In this document: positions 16,797-23,466 of the stretch, one piece after another | Layout of the letters: the number at the start of each line of letters is the position of its first letter | Numbering within the stretch: the first letter of the stretch is position 1 | From: Nitrospina sp052156635 | Lineage (GTDB): Bacteria > Nitrospinota > Nitrospinia > Nitrospinales > Nitrospinaceae | Reading direction: 5' to 3' | Length of the DNA stretch: 64,000 bases | Assembly: GCF_052156635.1 (NCBI RefSeq) | Contig: NZ_JBQKUO010000004.1 | Span: 248,001-312,000 of the forward strand | Translations under genes and position numbers: made by a program | The notes under the pieces: model-generated | Databases searched by the model: none | Seen by the model: only the letters and a program-made list of their open reading frames with translations | What the model was told of the DNA's origin: nothing

Positions 16797-18424
16797 AACT
16801 CGACCGAATCGAAACACGATTTGAGGCCCGGGCAGACGGTAAAAGCGCCATCGCCAGGAAAGGCATGGTTGCCACGGCATTTCCGGACGCGACGCAGGCC
16901 GGCGTGGACATGCTGGGGGCCGGCGGCAACGCGGTGGACGCGGCAGTGGCCTCCGCACTCGCATTGGGTGTTTGCGAACCGCAAGGAAGCGGTATTGGCG
17001 GGCAGTCCTCGGGCATACTGCACCTGAATGGCAAGGTCATCTATGTCGATGGCTCCAGCCGCGCGCCGTCGCTCGCCCACATCGACCATTTCAAGGACGA
17101 CAACCTGCTGGTCGGCCACCGCGCCACCACGGTGCCCAGTACCGTTGCTTTCCTCGGCTATCTCAATTTCCGCTACGGACGCCTGAGCTGGCGACAGGTG
17201 TGCGCACCCGCCATCCGAATCGCCCGCCAGGGATACCGCATCACCCCCCTTCAAAGCCAGCTTCAGGAACGCGAACTGGAAACGTTTCAAAAACCGGTCT
17301 GCGAATGGGGAGCCCGGTATTTTTTGAAAGATGGAAAGACTCCCTACGTTCCCGGGGAAATGTTTGTGCAGAATGACCTGGCCAACCTGCTCGAACACCT
17401 GGCGTACAACGGACCCAAATCGTTTTACCAGGGCGAGATTGCGGAACAGATCGATGCCGATATGCGCGCCTTCGACGGGTTTCTGCGCAAAGAGGACCTC
17501 GCATACATTCCGTGGCCCGTGGAGAGAAAACCCCTCAAACGCAGGTATCGCAAAACTCAGATTTTCACCTGTCCGCCGCCAACCTCGGGCCGCACCCTGC
17601 TTTTGACGTTGCAGATGCTCAACAACCTGCCGTCCAAGTTCCTGCGGGACCGTTCACCGGAATCATTCCATTTCATCGCAGAAACATTCCGCAAGGCGTT
17701 GATGAACCACAAAGAACGGCCGTACGATCCGAACATCTACCCGCAGCTCCCGGACGACAAGAGCATACTCAGTAAAGACTACGCTCATCGTTTGTCTTCC
17801 ACCATCCGCAACGTCATCGACCCCAGCCTGCCTTTGGCCGAGCCGTACGAAACCGGGCAGGACACGACGCACCTCTCTGCAATGGATGCGGATGGAAACG
17901 CCGTGGGCATCACGCAATCGATCGAGCGCGTTTATGGTTGCCACTCGGCGGCGAAGGGACTGGGTTTTCTTTACAACAATTACATGAGCGCTCTGGAAGT
18001 TCATGATCCCAGCCACCCGTATTACCTGCGGCCCGGTGCGGTGCCGTGGAGCAGCATTGCGCCGGTGATCGTCTTTTACAAAAAACAACCGTGGATGGTG
18101 GCGGGCAGTCCGGGAAGCGACCGCATCTTCTCCACCATGAGCCAGTTCCTCACTCACATCATTGACGGAAACCTGCCCATCGACCAGGCCATGATCCGCC
18201 CGCGCATGCACTGCACTCTGGGCGGCACACTCAGTTACGAAACCGAGCGCTTTCCCTCCAAGGTCGTCAAGTATCTCAAGAAAGCCGGCTACAAAATGGC
18301 ACCCAAAGATCCTTACGCATTTTATCTGGGCGCGGTGCACGCGGTGGTCAAAATGCAGACGTGCGATGCGTTCCAGGGTGTTGCCGAAATCCGCCGCGAT
18401 GGTAGCGCCGCGGGCATTGACTGA
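16793..18424 (+). CDS. gamma-glutamyltransferase / gamma-glutamyl hydrolase family protein, apparently cytoplasmic
   Basis: 543 residues, starting in an ATGA overlap with the ATP-grasp fusion. It carries the GGT hallmarks: MLGAGGNAVDAAVA near the N-terminus, TTHLSAMDADGNAVGITQS with T358 as the expected self-cleavage nucleophile, and GSPGSDRIFSTMSQ near the oxyanion and substrate loop. GGTs transfer or hydrolyse gamma-glutamyl groups such as that of glutathione. Most are secreted, but this one has no signal peptide before the domain, so it probably acts in the cytoplasm on the product or substrate of its operon partners. The N-formylglutamate amidohydrolase gene follows after 4 bp. Confidence 0.88.
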   Translation: MKLDRIETRFEARADGKSAIARKGMVATAFPDATQAGVDMLGAGGNAVDAAVASALALGVCEPQGSGIGGQSSGILHLNGKVIYVDGSSRAPSLAHIDHFKDDNLLVGHRATTVPSTVAFLGYLNFRYGRLSWRQVCAPAIRIARQGYRITPLQSQLQERELETFQKPVCEWGARYFLKDGKTPYVPGEMFVQNDLANLLEHLAYNGPKSFYQGEIAEQIDADMRAFDGFLRKEDLAYIPWPVERKPLKRRYRKTQIFTCPPPTSGRTLLLTLQMLNNLPSKFLRDRSPESFHFIAETFRKALMNHKERPYDPNIYPQLPDDKSILSKDYAHRLSSTIRNVIDPSLPLAEPYETGQDTTHLSAMDADGNAVGITQSIERVYGCHSAAKGLGFLYNNYMSALEVHDPSHPYYLRPGAVPWSSIAPVIVFYKKQPWMVAGSPGSDRIFSTMSQFLTHIIDGNLPIDQAMIRPRMHCTLGGTLSYETERFPSKVVKYLKKAGYKMAPKDPYAFYLGAVHAVVKMQTCDAFQGVAEIRRDGSAAGID

Positions 18425-18428
18425 TCTT

Positions 18429-19211
18429 ATGGATACCCTGCCCTGCCTGGTCACCGTTCCCCACGGCGGCACCAGCGTCCCTGATTTTCTTGCAGGCCGC
18501 TTCATCCTTTCTACCAAAGACCTGTTCGACGACATCGATGCCTGCACCCGCGACATCTATGCGTTGTCCGAACGGGTGAGCGTTTGGAAAGACACGGACA
18601 TCGCACGGCCGGTGGTCGACCTCAACCGCGATTCAGGCGACCGTCCACCTGCCAATCCGGATGGCGTCGTCAAAACCCACACCTGTTTTGGTGTTCCGGT
18701 ATACGATCCCGCACAGCCTCTGGACGACGCGCTGGCCGAAAATTTGATCGCAACATTCCATCGGCCGTTTCACGGATTCATTGAAGACACGTTGACAACG
18801 CAGAAGGAGCTGCAAATCGCTTTCGATTGCCATACCATGTCGGAGTTTGCGCCCCCCATTTCACCCGATGCGGGCAAACCGCGCCCGACCTTCTGTCTCG
18901 GCAACCGGTTTGGCGAGACCTGCCCGGACGCCATTGCCAACGTTCTGGCGGATTGTTTGAGGAAGGTATTCCAGCTGCCAGCCACGGAAGTCACCTTGAA
19001 CCAGCCGTTCGCCGGAGGGTACATCACCCGCACCTACGGCAATCGGCCGATTCCCTGGATTCAGATTGAGATGAACCGCAAGCTGTACCTGAAAGAGCCG
19101 TGGTTTGATGAGAGAGAATTATCAGTCGACCCGGAAAGGCTTCGGTTTCTGCGAAATGGCATGGGCGAGGCACTGCGGCTGTTTTTCGAAACCTGCGACG
19201 CGTTGAGATGA
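18429..19211 (+). CDS. N-formylglutamate amidohydrolase family protein
   Basis: 260 residues from ATG 18429, 4 bp after the GGT stop. Motifs of the N-formylglutamate amidohydrolase (HutG-type) family are visible: VPHGGTSVP, VVDLNRDSGDRP, IAFDCHTMSEF and GGYITRTYG. The family hydrolyses N-formyl-L-glutamate to formate and glutamate with a metal bound by His/Asp/Glu. No other histidine-degradation gene is nearby, so a role on a glutamyl- or N-blocked product of this operon is more likely than histidine use. That is inference from context. Confidence 0.85.
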   Translation: MDTLPCLVTVPHGGTSVPDFLAGRFILSTKDLFDDIDACTRDIYALSERVSVWKDTDIARPVVDLNRDSGDRPPANPDGVVKTHTCFGVPVYDPAQPLDDALAENLIATFHRPFHGFIEDTLTTQKELQIAFDCHTMSEFAPPISPDAGKPRPTFCLGNRFGETCPDAIANVLADCLRKVFQLPATEVTLNQPFAGGYITRTYGNRPIPWIQIEMNRKLYLKEPWFDERELSVDPERLRFLRNGMGEALRLFFETCDALR

Positions 19212-19224
19212 ATTGAAGTGAGCC

Positions 19225-20454
19225 TCAGCCAAAAAACCAGTAGCTGATCACAATGGCGGCAAGGATACCCGCCGCATCGGCCAACAGGGCACACGGCAGG
19301 GCGTGGCGTGTCCGGCGTACCCGCACCGCTCCAAAATACAAAGCCAGAACATAAAAGGTGGTCTCGGTACTCCCCTGCATCACCGAAGCCATGCGCCCGG
19401 CAAAGGAATCAGCACCGAAGGTCTGCATGGTCTCGATCATCATGCCCCGCGCGCCACTGCCGCTCAATGGTTTCATGAACGCTGTTGGCAGGGCATCGAC
19501 GAAGCGCGTGTCTCCACCCACGCCCAGCACCAGCCAGCGGATGCCGTCCAGCAACATCTCCAGTGCACCACTGGCCCGGAACACGGCGATCCCCACCAGC
19601 ATGGCCACGAGATAAGGAACGATCTTGATCGCTACCTCAAAACCTTCCTTCGCACCATCAATGAAAATATCGAACACGTTCTGTTTCTTCCACAGGGCCG
19701 AGACCATGAATGCCACGATCACCGTAAATAAAAGGAAATTGCTGAGACGGGCCGACTGTTCCTGCATGGCAACCTGGTCGAGTTGTGAAAAATACAGCAC
19801 CAGTCCCCCCATCATTGCAACCAGTCCACCCAGATAGGCCAGCAGGACCGGATCTTTCAGGTTGATTTTTTGAACCGCCGCGACGGAAAGCAAGCCAACC
19901 AAAGTAGAACAGAATGTGGCCAGCAGAATGGGCAGAAACACGTCAGTGGGATCGGCTGCGCCCTGTTGGGCCCGGTATACGAAAACAGTAACGGGAAACA
20001 GCGTGACCGACGAGGTGTTGAGAACGAGAAACAGAATCTGCGCGTTGGTGGCGGAATTCTTTTCCGGATTCAGTTCCTGCAATTCGTCCATCGCCTTGAG
20101 TCCGAGCGGTGTAGCGGCATTGTCCAAACCCAGGATGTTGGCGGAAAAATTCATGACCATCGCGCCGAAGGCCGGGTGACGCTCGGGTACATCCGGAAAC
20201 AATTTGTGGAGAACAGGATGGAGGATGCGGACGAACAGGTCGAGCACTCCGGCTCGCTCGCCGATGCGCATGACCCCCATCCAGAAACTCATGATGCCCA
20301 CAAGGCCCAGCGCGATCTCGAATGCCACACGGGACATCTCGAAGGTCGCCCCCATGATGGAGACAAAGACGTCCCCCTGACCCCACATGATCCATTTCAA
20401 GAGGGCAACCAGGAAGGCGACCAGAAAGAATGAAACCCAGAGAATGTTCAGCAA
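19225..20454 (-). CDS. SpmA-SpmB fusion membrane protein (nucleoside-recognition/gate domains)
   Basis: 409 residues, all membrane helices. The first half matches SpmA (GLDNAATPLGLKAMDEL, LNTSSVTLFPVT) and the second SpmB (KIVPYLVAMLVGIAVFRASG, KPLSGSGARGMMIE, STETTFYVLALYFGAV). In Bacillus these are two spore-maturation proteins. Fused versions occur in many non-sporulating bacteria, where the role is unclear; the gate domain suggests transport of a small solute. Start is TTG 20454 with CGGAG nine bases upstream. It converges with the NFGH gene with only 13 bp between stops. Confidence 0.88.
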   Translation of the reverse strand: MLNILWVSFFLVAFLVALLKWIMWGQGDVFVSIMGATFEMSRVAFEIALGLVGIMSFWMGVMRIGERAGVLDLFVRILHPVLHKLFPDVPERHPAFGAMVMNFSANILGLDNAATPLGLKAMDELQELNPEKNSATNAQILFLVLNTSSVTLFPVTVFVYRAQQGAADPTDVFLPILLATFCSTLVGLLSVAAVQKINLKDPVLLAYLGGLVAMMGGLVLYFSQLDQVAMQEQSARLSNFLLFTVIVAFMVSALWKKQNVFDIFIDGAKEGFEVAIKIVPYLVAMLVGIAVFRASGALEMLLDGIRWLVLGVGGDTRFVDALPTAFMKPLSGSGARGMMIETMQTFGADSFAGRMASVMQGSTETTFYVLALYFGAVRVRRTRHALPCALLADAAGILAAIVISYWFFG

Positions 20455-20521
20455 CAGGACGGCTCCGCTCGGGATTGGGGAGGGTGGCGCGACAAACCGG
20501 AATCATTGTACCATTCCCGGA

Positions 20522-20549
20522 TTGGAAGCCCCACCGCCTCTGTTATAAT
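20522..20549 (+). promoter_or_regulatory. sigma-70-like promoter of the formyltransferase gene
   Basis: TTGGAA (20522-20527), 16-base spacer, perfect TATAAT (20544-20549). The predicted start is about 33 bases upstream of the coding start. Confidence 0.65.
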
Positions 20550-20588
20550 TGCACGGACTGAGATTCATAGAGAAACAAAGGAACGCGC

Positions 20589-21359
20589 ATGCAGTCACCC
20601 CGGCTCACACTGATCACTGGCAACGACCTGCGGCACGAATATTTTATACGCCGCATCAACGCCCGTCACCCTGTGCAATCTGTTTTTATCGAAAGTAAAA
20701 ACTATCCCCCCCTTCCGTCCACCACCACCGAAGCCGAAAAAGCGTGGGACTGGTTTTTCCAGCGGCGAAAGGAATACGAAGAGCGCGAGTTTGCCCCCGC
20801 CCGCAATTGGCCCGGCGTCAATCGTCCCGTTTATGAACCTCTGCAACCAGACGGATTGAAAAGGGAGGGATTTTTAGAAAAATTGCAATGCACTGCCCCT
20901 GACCTGATTCTTCTGTTCGACTGCGGGCTTGTCGGCGAACCAATCATAAACGCTTTTCCCGGCCGCATCCTCAACCTGCATGTCGGACTTACTGAGGAGT
21001 ATCGTGGTTCATCCTGCAATTTCTGGCCCATTCACGATGAACGCCTGGACTGCCTGGGGGCGACCATATTGAAAATCGATCCTGGCATCGACACCGGCGC
21101 CATCCTCGCAAAGGACACGGTGAACATCGACCCCGGCGATGACGAACAGTCCCTGATCGGAAAAACCATCAAGCTGGGAGTGGAACTTATGGAAGGGGTA
21201 TTGAAGCAGTGGCAGTCCGGCGATTGGCAGGCGCACACTCCGGAGTCACCCGGGGTGTTGTTTCAGCGCAAGGATCTCGGTCCGGAAGCCATGCTGACGG
21301 TGCGCCGACTGGTGGAAGGACCGCGCTGGCAACAATTGCTGGCGCAGCATGGCGGGTGA
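20589..21359 (+). CDS. formyltransferase-fold protein (methionyl-tRNA formyltransferase-like)
   Basis: 256 residues. The formyl-transferase core is seen in LILLFDCGLVGEPIINAFPG, then NLHVGLTEEYRGSSCNFWP, which contains the catalytic Asn and His and the YRG loop, and GIDTGAIL with the catalytic Asp. Enzymes of this fold pass formyl from 10-formyl-tetrahydrofolate to an amino group (Met-tRNA, GAR, UDP-4-amino-arabinose, dTDP-sugars). The protein lacks the long C-terminal tRNA-binding domain of Fmt and has an unusual charged N-terminal insert. A sugar-amine or amino-acid formylase is more likely than the housekeeping Fmt. It has its own promoter. Confidence 0.83.
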   Translation: MQSPRLTLITGNDLRHEYFIRRINARHPVQSVFIESKNYPPLPSTTTEAEKAWDWFFQRRKEYEEREFAPARNWPGVNRPVYEPLQPDGLKREGFLEKLQCTAPDLILLFDCGLVGEPIINAFPGRILNLHVGLTEEYRGSSCNFWPIHDERLDCLGATILKIDPGIDTGAILAKDTVNIDPGDDEQSLIGKTIKLGVELMEGVLKQWQSGDWQAHTPESPGVLFQRKDLGPEAMLTVRRLVEGPRWQQLLAQHGG

Positions 21360-21377
21360 CATTCCCGCTAGAAATGT

Positions 21378-22430
21378 TTATTTCAAATTCCGAACGAGCC
21401 GGACGCTCATTGTGGGCCCACCATAATTGAGAGCCTCGGTGCGGCCGTAACCCCCCACAAAAAAGAAATACTTGGCCGAGTCCTCGCCGACCCGTTCGCT
21501 CGTCCAGAATCCATATCCCCCGCCGCCTTCAAAGGGCTTCGGGTATCCAACGGGATACTCCTGGTTCCCGTCGAAGGCCAGTTTGGTCCGGTCCGGATCG
21601 AAAATGCTTTTATATTCCGCCACCGTTGGTACCCGCCAATCGGAATAACCCGCGTAGTTCCGGGCATTCATTTTTTGCGCCCAATCCATCGCTTCCTGCC
21701 AGGAAGTGGGGTACCGTTTTTCAATATTGCGGAAATCGCGCGTCATCCACATCAGGTTGTTAACCGTGTCCAGCGCCGTATGATTTTTATAGGCAATCCA
21801 ATTGCCCATATTGTTGCTCGAGGCCTGAAGGTCCTGCTGGCGGAGGTATTCCTGATAAAAATTGAAACCAAACCCAAGCCCGATAACGAGGAGGATACCT
21901 GCGAACCAGTAGAGGGTGGACCGCTTAAGCTTGTTGATTCGCGCCGTAAGACCGGCCGCCTCACGGACAACCTTGTCTTTCTCGGCTTCCATTTCGTGAA
22001 GAGCCAGATCCAGTTGCTCGTTTCTCACCGCCTGTTCATACAACGAAACCCCCTGCTTCGCCACCTTGAGGGCGACGTTGAAATCGACGGGCTTCCTTAT
22101 GAATCGGTAAACTTCCGCTTTATTGATGATGTCTTCTACAACGTGATCTTCGACCTGTGCGGCGGTGAGCACCCTGACAGTGTTGGGAGAGACACGCTTC
22201 ACAATTTCAAGAAGTTCCGTTCCACGCATTCCCCGCATGCGTTCATCCGTGAAAACGACCGCGATGGGACCATTGTTTGCCACCATATCCGCCGCTCGCA
22301 TGGCGCCGTCGCACACTTCAATCTGGTATCCACTCTGGCTGAAAATTTTTTTCGCCGTCGCCAATACCTTCCTTTCTGTATCGACAAAGAGAATTTTGTA
22401 TTTCTGATTTTGGGTCGTCCCCTGATTCAT
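21378..22430 (-). CDS. receiver domain - transmembrane helix - DUF1566 (Lcl) protein
   Basis: 350 residues from ATG 22430. Residues about 10-125 are a response-regulator receiver: ILFVDTERK replaces the usual Asp-Asp pair by Asp-Thr-Glu, VVFTDERMRGM holds the phosphoacceptor Asp, and RFIRKPVD the conserved Lys. A short coiled coil (about 130-170) leads to one hydrophobic helix (about 178-198). The remainder is a DUF1566/Lcl C-terminal domain (NNLMWMTRDF, YSDWRVPTVAEY, YGFWTSER), a fold common in secreted and surface proteins. So a cytoplasmic receiver appears tied to an extracytoplasmic domain. The gene converges with the formyltransferase gene. Confidence 0.82.
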   Translation of the reverse strand: MNQGTTQNQKYKILFVDTERKVLATAKKIFSQSGYQIEVCDGAMRAADMVANNGPIAVVFTDERMRGMRGTELLEIVKRVSPNTVRVLTAAQVEDHVVEDIINKAEVYRFIRKPVDFNVALKVAKQGVSLYEQAVRNEQLDLALHEMEAEKDKVVREAAGLTARINKLKRSTLYWFAGILLVIGLGFGFNFYQEYLRQQDLQASSNNMGNWIAYKNHTALDTVNNLMWMTRDFRNIEKRYPTSWQEAMDWAQKMNARNYAGYSDWRVPTVAEYKSIFDPDRTKLAFDGNQEYPVGYPKPFEGGGGYGFWTSERVGEDSAKYFFFVGGYGRTEALNYGGPTMSVRLVRNLK

Positions 22431-22568
22431 AATTTCTTGATTCGATCCGGTCTGTCGTTTTAGTATTTTTAGTGTAAGGGATGCTTCCCGAACAACAACT
22501 TTTTTTTTGATCACATGGTGACACACCAGGGTGAAAAGAGAGAACGGACGATTCAAAACCGATTTTGC

Positions 22569-23012
22569 ATGGCAAAATTTCTGACAGCAGGGATTCTTTT
22601 TACCTTACTCCCCACCTCCCTGTCTGCCCAGCCACCCGAATCTAAATCGGACCCATTCGTTTCCCAGGGCCTGGTTTCATACGACAGGGATTACAAATTG
22701 GATGAGGCCCGGAATTTCATCCTCTTCAAAATCCGGAATGACGGGGAAAAAACCATCAGCCATCTCTTTGGCTGGGTGTACCGGTATAATGAAGGGCCTG
22801 AGGAGGCCACCGATTTCCAGCTTGTAAACAATCCCCATCAATCCGCCATTCTGGTTGAAGGCGGCCCCCACCAATCCGACAAGGTAGCCCAATGGCGTTT
22901 TTCGCTGAATGTCATCGTGCCGGCACAGACCGATGAGCGGTTCATTCTGAGGGTCAGCCCCAAAAGTGTTTTTTACGCACACCACGAACCGGTCCCCGCC
23001 CCCACAGAGTGA
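22569..23012 (+). CDS. hypothetical secreted protein
   Basis: 147 residues if started at ATG 22569; an in-frame ATG at 22515 would add 18 residues. A signal peptide (hydrophobic core LTAGILFTLLPTSLSA, then AQP) puts it in the periplasm or outside. The mature part looks like an all-beta domain (ARNFILFKIRNDGEKTISHL, WRFSLNVIVPAQTDERF), perhaps immunoglobulin-like or DUF-type; no family recognised. It is divergent from the receiver-DUF1566 gene and overlaps its longest possible start, supporting the short start of that gene. Confidence 0.65.
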   Translation: MAKFLTAGILFTLLPTSLSAQPPESKSDPFVSQGLVSYDRDYKLDEARNFILFKIRNDGEKTISHLFGWVYRYNEGPEEATDFQLVNNPHQSAILVEGGPHQSDKVAQWRFSLNVIVPAQTDERFILRVSPKSVFYAHHEPVPAPTE

Positions 23013-23269
23013 GGCTAAGTATAGAACTTTCAATAATTTCCTTCCCTCGCGGGCGGTTCATTATCCATTTTCCAAACCGACCGACACCCGAATCGCCCCT
23101 CCCCAATTCCATTAACTCCATATAATAAAAGGATTTATGTTATAGCTAAGGGTGCCGCAAGGCCCGGTCTGACAAAACTTCCTCCAACCCTTTCCAAATT
23201 TTTTCCGAACCCGGCTAATTTGTTGCTTTTCAAAGTGTTATTAGCTATACTCAGGGTACCCTAAAATAA

Positions 23270-23330
23270 AAAGTGATCTCACTTTTCATTTGGAGCGGCT
23301 CGCCACCGCCCCTGTGAAAAGAGTTCCTTT
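23270..23330 (+). promoter_or_regulatory. possible switch of two mutually exclusive hairpins
   Basis: AAAAGTGA pairs with TCACTTTT across two bases. The same CTTTTCA can instead pair with TGAAAAG about 30 bases downstream, enclosing a GGAGCGG/CCGCCCC inner stem with one mismatch. Both cannot form at once, which is the logic of an attenuator or riboregulator. No known riboswitch class is recognised. Confidence 0.3.
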
Positions 23331-23446
23331 TCGGCATCTTTCTTGATCTTAAGAAGGAGGGGATGTGAAATGCCTTAAAGGGAACCTTGGACATTGGCCG
23401 GGAAAACGCTTCAACCCGTTAGCCCTGTGCACAATGGACAAAGTCC

Positions 23447-23452
23447 TATAAT
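23447..23452 (+). promoter_or_regulatory. candidate -10 box of the giant sensor gene
   Basis: A perfect TATAAT 15 bases before the ATG. The -35 side is poor (CTGTGC at 16 bases), and the resulting leader would be only a few bases long, so this may be coincidental. Confidence 0.25.
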
Positions 23453-23466
23453 TTAAGGAAACCTCC

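Larger units (their letters stand above)
23013..23466. other. 454-base leader region upstream of the giant sensor protein
   Basis: No protein gene of useful length. It holds a palindrome AGGGTACCCT (near 23255), two overlapping hairpins (about 23270-23330), a strong Shine-Dalgarno sequence followed by the two-codon frame ATG-CCT-TAA (23370-23378), and a TATAAT box at 23447-23452 shortly before the coding start. Confidence 0.5.

Noticed and set aside
19225..20454. Evidence for endospore formation
   Set aside because: SpmA/SpmB homologues are widespread in non-sporulating bacteria, and no other spore gene is present.
23013..23466. c-di-GMP or other known riboswitch before the giant sensor gene
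   Set aside because: I looked for conserved cores of GEMM-I, fluoride and SAM classes and found none; only unclassified hairpins remain.
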